Part shown: positions 1 to 10,257 of the stretch, in pieces
How the letters are laid out: every line of letters begins with the position of its first letter
How positions within the stretch are numbered: the stretch's first letter is position 1
From: Gordionus sp. m RMFG-2023
Lineage: Eukaryota > Nematomorpha > Gordioida > Chordodea > Parachordodidae
DNA: 64,000 bases
Reading direction: 5' to 3'
Assembly: GCF_954871325.1 (NCBI RefSeq)
Contig: NC_088778.1
Coordinates: forward strand, 26,087,120 to 26,151,119
Notes under the pieces: generated by a model
Database searches by the model: none
Seen by the model: only the letters and a program-made list of their open reading frames with translations
Told to the model about the DNA's origin: nothing
Made by a program: the position numbers and the translations under genes

Positions 1-320
1 TAATAGTTTGTATAATTCTTTATAAATTTGATAATATATAAAATATTTTTAAATATAGAATCGGCTCAAACGGCTTATTGAGCCGCACTAGTCTGAGCCG
101 TTTTTTACGACTACGGCTCGAGTTCAGGGTTAATAAAACTCGACTATTTAACTATACTACCCTGAACCGGATTCAGAGATTTTTCACTGAACTCTCACCC
201 GAACCCATTTTTTTAGAAGGGGGGTTTACAACTCTGATATATATTGATGAAATATATTCGATATTCTAGAAATATTGGATAATTATGATTATCTATATAA
301 TTTATTAATACAATAAGGCA
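1..320. other. AT-rich flank with a GC-richer island
   Basis: No gene is recognised. Positions about 60-220 are richer in GC than their surroundings and contain several copies of the words GGCTC and GAGCC in both orientations (for example AGCCG near 91 and CGGCTC near 113). That pattern resembles the small hAT-type elements seen elsewhere in the window, but terminal repeats and a target duplication were not found. Confidence 0.4.
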
Positions 321-324
321 AAAT

Positions 325-530
325 TTAAACGCATTCAAAAATATTATTTATATATTTTATAATAAAAAAATTAAAAATATTTAATAGAATATGGCGAAAT
401 TTATTAAACACATTCAAAAATAATTTTTTATATTTTATAATAAAAAAATTAAAAATATTTAATAGAATATGGCGAAATTTATTAAACACATTCAAAAATA
501 TTATTTTTAAATTTCATAATAAAAAATTTA
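325..530. repeat. Tandem repeat, unit about 78-80 bp
   Basis: A unit containing TAATAGAATATGGCGAAATT and the word CATTCAAAAATA recurs at about 332, 411 and 489, giving a little over two copies spaced 78-80 bp apart. The third copy diverges after the poly-A/T stretch. No coding potential is visible. Confidence 0.8.
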
Positions 531-533
531 AAG

Positions 534-547
534 ACGCCATCTAGCGG
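534..547 (-). promoter_or_regulatory. CTCF-like motif (weak candidate)
   Basis: Read on the minus strand, this is CCGCTAGATGGCGT, one mismatch from the core commonly written CCASYAGRKGGC for CTCF. It is a GC island in AT-rich DNA. A single short match cannot prove binding, and the presence of CTCF depends on the phylum. Confidence 0.2.
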
Positions 548-774
548 ACAACTAGGGCTAAAATTAAAACTAGAATATTATTTCTTTTACTTTAATAAAT
601 AAAAAATGTTATGAGCAATTTTAATTTTATAAAAGTATTGAAGCTAAAATATCTAATAGATAATTTTTTACACCTGTCCAAACCTTTATCTTATTTATAA
701 ACTAATTAATTCTCAATTAATATTAGGAAAGTGAAAACCCCTGGAAAATGTTTGGAAATTTAATACATAAATAT

Positions 775-1065
775 AAGCCGAGGGATATTTAGTTTAGCCG
801 AGCGTAATTTAAATAATAAATGATTTATTATGTGGTTAACCGAGCCACATTTCCCAATCGAGCGATATTTACTAGCCGAGCGATATTTAGTAATAAATGA
901 TTTATTATGTGGTTAGCCGAGCGATATTTCCCAGTCGAGCGATATTTAGTAATAAATAATTTATCATGTGGTTTGTCGAGCGACATTTACTAGCCGAGCG
1001 ATATTTAGTTATAAATGATTTATTATGTGGTTAGCCGAGCGATATTTTCTAGCCGAGCGATAAAT
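775..1065. repeat. Minisatellite built on AGCCGAGCGATATTT
   Basis: The word AGCCGAGCGATATTT and close variants recur about nine times, separated by a TAATAAATGATTTATTATG spacer that appears at about 815, 892, 951 and 1010. The higher-order unit is 58-78 bp. The array stops only about 10 bp before the outer boundary of the left inverted arm, so it may mark the breakpoint. Confidence 0.85.
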
Positions 1066-1651
1066 AGACCCACCCCTCTACTAAATCAAATTATTTACTA
1101 AAACGGTATGGGTAAGTTCCACTCACTTATATTGTTTCATCTGGGTACAAGGTTTTTTGGTATACTTGAGAAAAAAATCGTTTATATGAAGGGTAGGCCT
1201 TTATATAATTCAAGCTCGCTCATTTTGGGCAGGTCTATGGCCAACATGCTAGATTAGATCATTTATTATTTTAATGACTATCAGCAAAATGAATGATTAA
1301 TATATATTTTATAATAAAACGATTAGCTCTTATAACTGTCACATGTTCTGAATAACGATAACGTAAATAGACTATCTTAAATTTCTCTCTAAATCAACAG
1401 AAATCATTTACAGAGTAACATGCCTAAACCCTGCTGAGTAGAAATAAGAGATAACACAAAAGCTGTTTTAATATTTGTTCAAAGTTATAAGTATTCATCA
1501 CGTTAATTTTCTTATTTTCAAGAAAATTTTAATATTCTTTTTTATCATCATGTTTAAAATTTGATTGAAATATTTTTTTTACTATTTTTTGATTGTTGAT
1601 ATTCTTATTATCATCTTTACAAAAATCATTATAATAAATTTGATAATAATA

Positions 1652-2348
1652 ATGAACGAATATGTCAAAACATTACGCTATAAGGAGTATTTCCCTACTA
1701 AGTCGATCCTAAGAACCCGTGATAATTCGGATTATAGTAGTGATAATAGTAACGAGTCTGTAGATAATAAAAATAATGATAATATAGCAATAAAATTCGC
1801 ACTCAATAACAGAGTGCGATTTTATGATAAGAATAAATCTTCATCAAATATTTTAAAATGCAGGTCGGATACTGAGATCTGCAAAATGGATCCATCAAAG
1901 GCTGCTGAGAAATTCTATTTTAATAGGATATCCAGTAACCCCAACATTCCTAGATCTGATTATCTGGAGGAAAATGAAGTAAATAATGTTACATTTGAAT
2001 ATCGTATATATTTCAATAATTGTATATTGTATTATTATAACACTCCTACATTTAATATTATTTTATCGAGGTTAATCAAATTGCATATTATTAGAAGTTA
2101 AATTGGATAATTATATAAATGTATATATACAAAAGAATTACAAATAAAATTCATTATTGTTTTTAATCGATATAATAATTAAGGCAATCGATAAGTATCA
2201 AGAGGATTCATCCGCTTCCTCCCAAGAGGAAACATCTTTTTCTTCCCATCCTATCCCTCTCTCGGATACACGACATTTACGTATCTGGAATCGAATCAAA
2301 AGATTCTTCACTCCATTCTGTTGCTGTTGCCCAAATACCGGCGACTGA
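1652..2348 (+). CDS. Small PP1-docking protein candidate, left copy
   Basis: Two exons are inferred: 1652-1978 and 2184-2348, both phase 0, giving 163 codons. The donor is GAA|GTAAAT and the acceptor is AATTAAG|GCA, which has a weak pyrimidine tract. ATG 1652 is chosen because the open frame upstream has no ATG. The family is not recognised. Visible features are SILR at residues 18-21 (the SILK-type protein phosphatase 1 motif, [GS]IL[RK]), an Asp/Ser/Asn-rich acidic stretch at 24-44, RVRF at 54-57 (RVxF-type PP1 motif), an acidic/Ser-rich segment at 112-130, then a basic aromatic segment IWNRIKRFFTPF followed by four Cys at 155-158, which could be lipidated. SILK followed by RVxF is a known arrangement in PP1 regulators. 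A PP1-binding, membrane-tethered role is inference. A near-identical copy lies at 39084-39780. Confidence 0.65.
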
Positions 2349-2509
2349 GGACAATAGTATATTTATTATTATATTATATAATATATTTTAGGTTGATAGG
2401 GGAGCTATAGGCTCATGTTTGTAGGTAGTAGGGATGGGATTTGGGAGAGGTTGGGTGTTAATGTGTTATAGTATTAATGTTTTACAATATAAGGTTTTGG
2501 GTTTTATTA

Positions 2510-2602
2510 GGGGAATGGGGTTGGGGTGGGGTGGTATTTTGGTGAGATTGGAATAAATATATATTGTTTAGGGTTAGAATAGGGGGTAGGGTTGGGGTGG
2601 GG
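2510..2602 (+). other. Two G-quadruplex-type motifs, left arm
   Basis: Positions 2510-2531 hold four runs of GGGG with loops of 3, 2 and 1 bases. Positions 2582-2602 hold runs of five, three, four and four G with loops of 1-2 bases. Both satisfy the usual G3+N1-7 pattern with room to spare. They lie on the coding strand 160-250 bp after the stop codon of the small gene and just before a long T-rich tract. The whole span 2400-2600 is G-rich on this strand. Confidence 0.8.
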
Positions 2603-2619
2603 TTTAAATTTAGATATTT

Positions 2620-4075
2620 TCTCGCCTATTATTTTCTTTTTTATTCTTATCTATTCATTTTAGTTTCATTTTTATTCTTATATTTCTCTATTATTTATAA
2701 TTTTCCCTTTTCCATCCTTAAATTTTCTTATTTCATTGTACTTTTTTTTTCTATTTCCTTTAATTTTCTTTTTTCTTTTATTTTTCCTCTCTTTTCTATT
2801 TCTTTTTATTTTACTTTTAATTTTTCCTTTATTTTTCTTTTCACTTTTTTTAAACTTTTTTCTTTGCTTTTTTACTTTTCTTTTTTCTTTCTATTTTCTT
2901 TTCTCTTTTTTAGCCTTTCCCTTTTCTCTTTACTATTCTCTTCACTTTTTATTTAACTATACTTTTCTTTTTTCTTTTATTTCTATTTTTTTTATTCAGA
3001 AATTATTTTATTTTTCTGTTATTTATGATTTTATTTTATTTTTGTTTTTAATTTTGTTATTTTATGTTTTTGTGTTAATTTTGTTATTAGATTTTTATTT
3101 TGTTTTTATTTTTGCTTTTTTTTGTTTTTTATTTTTGCTTTTTTGTTTTTATAATTGTATGTGATTTTGATATTTTTATTTCTTTTTTTATGTTCTTGAT
3201 ATTTTTTTGTTACTTTTGATTTTTTAGTTATTTTTGATTTTTTTTAATTTTCATTTTTGTCTTTATTATTTTTCATTTTTGTCTTTATTATTTTTCATTT
3301 ATTTTTTGTTTTTATTATTCAATTTGTTTTTCTTTTTGTAATTATATGTTTTTGTTTTAATTTTGTTTGTGTTTTTAGATTTATTTTGTTTTTATCATTG
3401 TATTTGATTATATTATTTATATTTTGATTTCTTTTTTTTAATGTTTTTTATTTTAATTTTGTTATTATATTGACTATTTTTTGTTTTTTTTGTATTTGAC
3501 TTTTTTTATTTTGTTTTTGATTTTGTTTCCATTTTTTTGTTTTTTATTTTGATTTTTTTATTATGTTTGTTTTATTTTTGATTTATATTATTAGTTTTAG
3601 TTTTTGGTATATGATTTTAATTTATTTTTTTTTATTTTTGATTATAATTTTTGATTATAATTTTTTTTATGTTTTTTATTTTATTTTTTTTTGTTTTTCA
3701 TTTTGATTTTGTTTATGTTTTTGATTTTTTGTCATTATAATAGATTTAATTTTTGCTTTTATTATTATATATTTGATATTTGATATTGTTTTTATTTTTA
3801 TATTTAATTTATATTTTTTATTTTGTTTTTGTTTTGTACTAATTTTTTTATTTTGATTAATTTTATGTTTTATTTTGTATTTTTGTTTATTATTATTAAT
3901 TTTTATTTTCTTTTTTTGCTTTACATTTAAATTATTTTTGGTTTTTATTTTTGATTTATTTTTAGGTTTTATTTTTGTTATTTATTTATATTTTATTTAT
4001 GTATTTTATGTTTATGATTTTAATTTTGTATACTTTTTTTTTTTTGATTTTAAATTTTTAATAAGATTTTTTTTA
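2620..4075 (+). repeat. Extremely T-rich low-complexity tract, left arm
   Basis: For about 1.45 kb this strand is overwhelmingly T, first mixed with C (2620-2990) and then with G and A. The complement is correspondingly A-rich. Open frames of up to 142 codons cross it, but they translate to Phe/Leu/Ile/Tyr runs caused by composition and are not credible genes. The reverse-complement copy is 37376-38820, with almost the same length. Confidence 0.9.
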
Positions 4076-5725
4076 AAGGTTTGTTATTGAGAGGATTTTT
4101 TTTTAAAGGTTAGTTTTTGATAAGATTCTTTTTATAGGTTGGTTTTTGAGAGGATTTTTTTACAGTTTAGTTATTGAAAGGATTTTTTTTTAAATTTAGT
4201 TTTTGAGAGGATTTTTTAAAATTAATTTTTTGACAGGATTTTTTTTAGTTTAGTTTTTGACAGTATTTTTTTTAAGTTTAGCTTTTGAGAGTATTTTTTT
4301 ATAGCTTACTTTTTGAGAGGGTTTTTTTAGAGTTTAGTTTTTGAGAGGATTTTTTTTTAAGTTTAGTTTTTGAGTGGTTTTTTAAGGTTAGTTTTTTATA
4401 AGATTGTTTTTAAGGTTAGTATTTGAGAGTATTTTATAGGTTACTTTTTGAGAGAATTTAAGTTTAGTTTTTGAGAGGATTTTTTTTAGTTTAGTTTTTG
4501 ACAGTATATTTTTAAAGTTTAGTTTTTGAGAGGATTTTTTTATAGCTTACTTTTTGAAGGGTTTTTTTAAGGTTTAGTTTTTGAGATTATTTTTTTTAAA
4601 GTTTAGTATTTGAGATGATTTTTTTATAAGTTAGTTTTGGAGCATTTTTTATAGGCTGGTTTTTGTGAGGATTTTTTTATAGCTTACTTGTTGAGATGGT
4701 TTTTTCAAATTCTAGTTTTTGTGAGGATCTTTTTTAAAGGTTAGTTTTTGATAAGATTTTTTTTAAAGTTTAGTTTTTGAGAGGTTTTTATTTATACGTT
4801 ACTTTTTGAGAGAATTTTTTTAAAGTTTAGTTTTTGAGATGATTTTTTTTAGCTTTTAGAGACGGTTTTTTTAAAGTTTAGTTTTTGAGAGGATTTTTTT
4901 AAAGTTTAGTTTTAGACAGTATTTTTTTGTTTTTGATAAGATTTTTTTTAAAGTTTAGTTTTTGAGATGATTTTTTTATAGGTTAGTTTTTGAGAGGATA
5001 TTTTTTTAAGTTTAGTTTTTGAGAGGATTTTTTTATAGCTTACTTTTAGAGAGGATTTTTTTAAAGTTTAGTTTTTGAAAGGATTTTTTTAAAGTATAGT
5101 TTAAGACAGTATTTTTTTTAAAGGTTTGTTTTTGATAAGATTTTTTTTAAAGGTTAGTTTTTGAGAGGTTTTTTTTTAAAGTTTAGTTTTTGAGAGGATT
5201 TTTTTTTAAGTTTAGTTTTTGAGAGGTTTTTTTAAGGTTAGTTTTTTATAAGATTTTTTTTAAAGGTTAGTATTTGAGAGGTTATTTTATAGGTTACTTT
5301 TTGAGAGAATTTAGGTTTAGTTTTTGAGAGGATTTTTTTTAAAGTTTAATTATTGAGATGATTATTTTATAGGTTAGTTTTTGAGAGGATTTTTTTAAGT
5401 TTAGTTTTTGAGAATTTTTTTATAGCTTACTTTTTCATAGGGTTTTTTTAAGGTTTAGTTTTTGATTTTTAAAGGTTATTTCTTGAGAGGATTTTTTATA
5501 GGTTGGTTTTTGTGACGATTTTTTTATAGCTTACTTGTTGAGATGGTTTTTTTAAATTTTAGTTTTTGAGAGGATTTTTTTTAAGTTTAGTTTTCGAGAG
5601 GATTTTTTTTAAAGGTTAATTTTTGACAGTATATTTTTTAAAGGCTTGTTTTTGATTAGATTTATTTTAAAGGTTAGTTTTTGAGAGGTTTTTTTTATAG
5701 GTTAGTTTTTGAGAGGATTTTAGGT
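4070..5725 (+). repeat. Minisatellite, unit about 28 bp, left arm
   Basis: About 1.65 kb is built of units like TTTAGTTTTTGAGAGGATTT followed by a T run, with a second type that has TATAGGTTAGTTTTTGAG or TATAGCTTACTTTTTGAG in place of AAAGTTTAGTTTTTGAG. Units vary by small indels and by GAGAGG, GACAGT and GATAAG variants. The array carries no gene and ends at a unique junction near 5725. Confidence 0.95.
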
Positions 5726-5791
5726 TTTTTAAAATCTTTCACATCTATGTTTCCTCTTTTTTTTCTTTCTATGCTCCCCTAAAATCCATCT

Positions 5792-5810
5792 CCCACCTTC
5801 ACGTGGTGGG
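5792..5810. promoter_or_regulatory. Hairpin with CACGTG E-box, left arm
   Basis: CCCACC (5792-5797) and GGTGGG (5805-5810) form a 6-bp inverted repeat, with CACGTG at 5800-5805 straddling the loop. CACGTG is the canonical bHLH E-box. The site lies in a GC-richer stretch just past the minisatellite and is conserved in the right arm at 33390-33395. Function is unproven. Confidence 0.35.
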
Positions 5811-6638
5811 GAGCGAACAGCAATAGCTGACTAACGGGAGCTCTGGTGATCAGGTAAAGTTAGAGAAGAGTTATTTGACTATCCCAGCCTTAAGATATTA
5901 AATATAGTTTAAATATTTTAAAATGTCTTATGTTACTATATTCGTTAGGTAAAAATCCGTAATAACATCTACCTAAAACTTTTAATAGCTAACTGAAATT
6001 TTCCTATGTAATAGTAGAAATAACAATAAATATCGGCTTGTACGAGTCTTGGAATTTATTTGTTCTATCATGAGTAATTTAGATTAACGTCACTTTTGCT
6101 AGAAACTAATGATTTCTGCAACATTATATGTAAAGTGGTATCATAAGATAACCTAATCCTGGTAATGTCATCAGAGTAAAAATATAAATTTCAGAGGATG
6201 ATGGATCGAAACTAACAAAGATAATTATTATAATATATATAATATTAAAATGTTTTAATCAACATTAATTCAAGAATTTAGATATATTTATTCAAAAGAA
6301 TGGAAATATAATACTTTAGGAAAGATACCATATGACGAAAAAAAAATAATAAAGATGTTTAGAAAAATTAAAAGATGTTTGGGTGTTTGATAGAACTTTT
6401 AATGATGTTATTTGAAGAGATTCTGAAACTTTTAAACTGGGTATAAACAAGTTAATGTTCACTGCAGAGTTAAATGAAAAAGGAAATAAATTATCACACA
6501 TTAGGGTATAATTTCAGTGTTTCATTTTAATAGTTGTAAAGAATATTTTTAGAAAGATGCTTTAGATGATTATATAATTTTTTACCTCGATAATATAATG
6601 GATTAAAAATATTTATTAAATATTTAAAAGAAATATAT
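5811..6638. other. Unique part of the left arm, no gene recognised
   Basis: This is AT-rich, non-repetitive sequence shared with the right arm (about 32560-33389). A stretch near 6350-6500 has a coding-like look in short frames, but it carries stops and matches nothing I recognise. It is useful as unique sequence for measuring divergence between the arms. Confidence 0.5.
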
Positions 6639-6793
6639 TAGTGATCTGCATCGGGCCTATTTTTTTAAGCCCGGTCCGAACCCTAAATTTTTTTAAAATA
6701 TTAGGCCCGGCCCGAACCCGTTTATTTTAAATAAAATTAGGCCCGAGCCCGGCCCGGAGTCGGGTACGGTCCGGGCCTAACTTTGCAGATCTA
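6639..6793. mobile_element. GC-rich hAT-type MITE, left-arm copy
   Basis: It begins TAGTGATCTGCATCGGGCC and ends TTTGCAGATCTA, so the termini are inverted copies of TAGNGATCTGCA. The inside is a degenerate repeat of GGCCCGG/CCGAACCC words spaced by AAAATTT. The same terminus with an exact 8-bp duplication is seen at 19659-19974, supporting a hAT origin. No target duplication is visible here. The right-arm counterpart (32156-32559) is about 250 bp longer. Confidence 0.7.
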
Positions 6794-6832
6794 ATTGATT
6801 ATAATTTTGTTATTAGGAGATATAATTAAATA

Positions 6833-7168
6833 GATATTCTTAAAAAAATATGTAGTAAACTCAAACATAGGCGTATACACTATTTTATTTGGAATTTCCC
6901 CCAACAAATTTTATTAGAAGTCTTTAGATCAACTATTTAATAGGTCTTTGGATATTTTATATTTTTTTTAAATAATTTGGATTTTCTCATATTTTTTTTC
7001 TAAGTTCTTTAAATTGTAAAAGAGTCTGATAGCAAGAAACGAATAATAATTTTATTACTAAATATTTAACAATGTCATATAGTAGCTGCAATAATTTATC
7101 TATATAATTATGAAAATAATATTTTTTATGATAGATTATAGATTTTTTTCACTGCGGATCTCTATTTG
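6833..7168. other. AT-rich spacer, nothing recognised
   Basis: No open frame, repeat or RNA gene was recognised between the left arm and the MULE remnant. Confidence 0.5.
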
Positions 7169-7324
7169 TTATCTCTCTATGTCTATAATATTCTTTGATT
7201 TGCATTTTATTTGGCCCATAGCCGTGTCGCAATATGTTAGCATCGTTTTATCATAGGCACTGAAAGCATTTTGAGCGGCATACTCAAAGTCCATTAGAAT
7301 ATTTTGAGGTTCCATTATCTCCAG
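7169..7324 (-). mobile_element. Mutator-like (MULE) transposase remnant
   Basis: A minus-strand open stretch of 51 codons contains EPQNILMDFEYAAQNAF, followed about 10 residues later by a Cys and a Gln-containing segment. This resembles the MULE transposase core, where an ILTDFE-type Asp is followed by an A..NA helix and then a C-x-FH-x-Q box; here the box reads CDTAMGQ, so the His is gone. Only this exon-sized piece is recognisable. Identification is by motif and no terminal repeats were found. Confidence 0.5.
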
Positions 7325-8767
7325 TTAGTTCTTTTAACCTATCTATGATGAAATCTATATTAGATAAGCAAAATAAGTCTCCTAGAACTAAAAAAAGTAT
7401 TTACCTCCATACATCACTTACTCCAGGTGATGTGGGCTTTTAAAAAGCGGGAAAGTGGTATATTTTTGAATTAAGCACTTGCCTTATTTTCAAATATCAG
7501 TGAGAATAATAATTTAAAATTTATTATATAGATTATAATAGATCTTTAATATAACATATAAATGAATGTGTTAAATAGCCTATTAATACCAAACACTGAA
7601 GTACAAAACCGAAATGGATATGTAAAATAGTATTCATTTCAAATATTTTTTTAATCTGCATGTATCCTGATTGTTTTATATTTGTACTCTATCTTAATTT
7701 ATCAAAATTTAGCAAAATATTATCATATTTAAATTTAATGAATAATTATAATGATTAATATTTAAAAATTATAACTAAATGAAAGGTCCTTGAGTGGACC
7801 ATGGTAATTTTCTCTTAAAATTATATGGCAAAATAATTCTAAACATATTTTTAACTTTATTTGAGAAATAATTTCTATAATCACATGTAATTCAATCAAA
7901 AATTTATAATATATAATTTTAAAATATATCATATATTAATTGACCCAAATAATTTGAATAAATTTTTACTTTTATTTTATTTTCTTCCAGAGGAGTCAAA
8001 ACCTGTTTTAATCACACTTATGCTGGAAAATATATAATTTTTCCCAGATATTATTTCTTGCATGGTTATATAAATCCATTGCTGTCAGTATATGATCATA
8101 CTCCATATCCATCATCATATTAATTACTTCATATTTTAGAAAAAATGCTGACTATATCTATACGCTATATTGCACATTATATGTAATATGTAAATAACAA
8201 AAATCGTCATATTTAATTGCATTTTGTCATATTTTATGAAAATCAAAGAGGATGTATAAAGCAAGTAAGATATAAAAATAAAAAAATATAATCTTGCTTT
8301 TCTCACTATTAAAAAATCTGATATATATATTTTCGATAAAAGTTTTATTATAATGTTTTTATTTTTTTATATGATTACACATGTGAGTCATGTGAGTGTG
8401 TCAGAAACTGACTTATAATTAGGCAATAAAGTATAAGACAGATAAGTTTGATGAAAACAAAATTTATATTATTGGATTTATTTTTATCACATAAATCGGA
8501 ACAAAGTATGCTTATTCGTTTTGAATGAATCAATAGATAGATATCGGAAGATATCAGAAACCCATGCCTAAGAAAACCATTTATAACTAATATAGAACCA
8601 ACGAAAGAACTTGTATTTTAAAATGATGTCCCAATTAATTGAAAAATACTAGACGCTAAAAAATTTCAAAGCCAATTAAGGTTACAAATCTATTTGAAAA
8701 TAAAGACAAGGTAAAGAAAAAAAGTCATTCATCCTCCAGTTGCGGTAGTTGTTATAAAATAGAAATA
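7325..8767. other. AT-rich spacer, nothing recognised
   Basis: About 1.4 kb holds no open frame of note, no obvious repeat array and no RNA gene. A patch at 7340-7445 is slightly richer in GC and may be more of the MULE relic, but no motif could be read. Confidence 0.45.
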
Positions 8768-9153
8768 TTCAAGATTCATATCATATGCATTAAATTTCGT
8801 GAAAATTCACAAGAGATTTAAGAAATGCATTGGAGTCCTGCTTGGGCTTCACGGTCTCGTGGTTATTTTTAGCTCGGCCCATATAGTTTATCTTTTCTTG
8901 TGTTCCAGATGATTCAGCCGAATGTATGGCATCTAATTTCACTACTCCCTTGATCGTTTGGCTCCGTGATATCTTCCTCTAGACCTAGATTATAAATATC
9001 ATCTATCGTCATAGAGCTCCTGACCGCTTTCCTGACATCTTTGGAAATCGAAGCAACTTTTACCTTCTCGATAATGCGTTGAATGCCATCGAATTTGCAT
9101 TGTTTATTGTTTCTGGCTACGCGTGTAACCCATGCTGAAAATGTCTTATCCAT
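8768..9153 (-). other. Unrecognised coding-like segment
   Basis: Reading on the minus strand from ATG 9153, 79 codons are open to 8914. The peptide is well mixed (Lys/Arg/Asp/Glu/Ile/Val, with WVTRVARNN near the start and SSMTIDDIYNLG later), and the base composition is clearly richer in GC than the flanks. Coding-like composition continues to about 8768. I do not recognise the family. It could be an exon of an unknown gene or an eroded retroelement piece. The Ty3/gypsy fossil lies upstream on the same strand, but in the wrong order for this to be its own gag. Confidence 0.35.
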
Positions 9154-10257
9154 GTCAAGAATTAATTAAATATAATCATTACAAAGTTTGAACGAACGAC
9201 ACAATTTGTTCACAATTAACGGCTCAATTTATTATTTTAAATAAGGCTTATAGAAATTTGTTTGGGTCAGGGATTTCAAAGGAAAATACTTTCTATATTA
9301 GCAAATTAAATAAATAAACATCAGCAACTTAAATGAATATACAAATGATCTATTTTAAATATAAATTATACTATTCGCAATTAAAAAATGTACTTTTTCT
9401 ACCCGTTGTTACCACATTAGGGAACTTTAGTATTTTGAAAAAGTTCATAGTTAACAACAATAACTGGAGATTCTAAAAAAAATTTATATCACAGACAAAG
9501 AATTTCTGAGATATGTAGATTTAACTTTATCTCCGTTCTCGGCCTTAAGCCCGACAACACAATATTTTTAATCCCCCTCCACCTTTTTTTTAAATATATT
9601 TTATTTAATATAATTTTAAAGATATATTTTTAATATATCTTGAATGTAATAATTTAACTAAAAAATAAACATATTTTAGAATTGAAATATTATTTTTTTT
9701 TTAAAAAAAAAATTATTAGAAACAAGTTTACATATTTATAATCATTTAGGTGTATATTTATAGATATCCTACAACTTAAGGTTTTATTTAAAAATATACC
9801 ACCAAAAAAATTTCAAATAAAATTTAAAAAAGACTGTTGAATTCTGAAAATTAGAACTTCTGAAAATTGCGAAATATTACGAATCAATTTAATTCTTATA
9901 CTCAAGAAATATAAAATCAAATTTCATCTAATTAGAATTGTTCAAAAAAAGGAAAAATATTTAAATTTTGAATGTCGTGACCAAAACAAAACTAGTAGTT
10001 TAAAGGAGAATTATAAATTACAACTACTTAACATTTCACACTTTTTTTAAAAAAGTTTCTTTCTAATATCTTATCGTTTGTCACCGGTTTCTTCATCATT
10101 TATTGTTCGTTTGTCCTTTGTTAATATAGTTATCGTTAGACATCACTAGTATATTTCGTTAGTTTTAATCCACAAAAAAAATCTTGTTTATATAGTATAA
10201 GCTACTGAAAGTTTATTAAAAGGAAGAATATTTTATTATATATTATATATCTTTCTT
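9154..10257. other. AT-rich spacer, nothing recognised
   Basis: Very AT-rich DNA with poly-A/T stretches (for example 9590-9720). No gene, terminal repeat or RNA was recognised, and no LTR for the neighbouring fossil was seen. Confidence 0.5.

Larger units (their letters stand above)
1076..6832 (+). repeat. Left arm of giant inverted duplication
   Basis: From 1076 inward this sequence is the reverse complement of 40355 down to 32117. The outer junction is CTCTACTAAATC here and GATTTAGTAGAG at 40343-40355; beyond it the flanks differ. The inner match ends near TATAATTAAATA at 6832. The arm is 5.76 kb against 8.24 kb on the right. Most of the difference is in the minisatellite and about 0.25 kb is in a GC-rich MITE. 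In unique stretches checked by eye (1081-1440 and the gene) only a few substitutions were found. No target-site duplication was seen outside the two arms. Confidence 0.95.

Noticed and set aside
2568-2602. Telomere-like TTTAGGGTTAGAA words
   Set aside because: Only one or two imperfect TTAGGG units inside a generally G-rich block, not a tandem telomeric array.
2564-4090. Long open frames of Phe/Leu/Ile/Tyr (and the 161-codon frame at 38384-38869)
   Set aside because: They lie wholly in T-rich (A-rich in the other arm) low-complexity DNA, and the peptide simply reflects TTT/TTA/TAT codons. No domain or splice logic.
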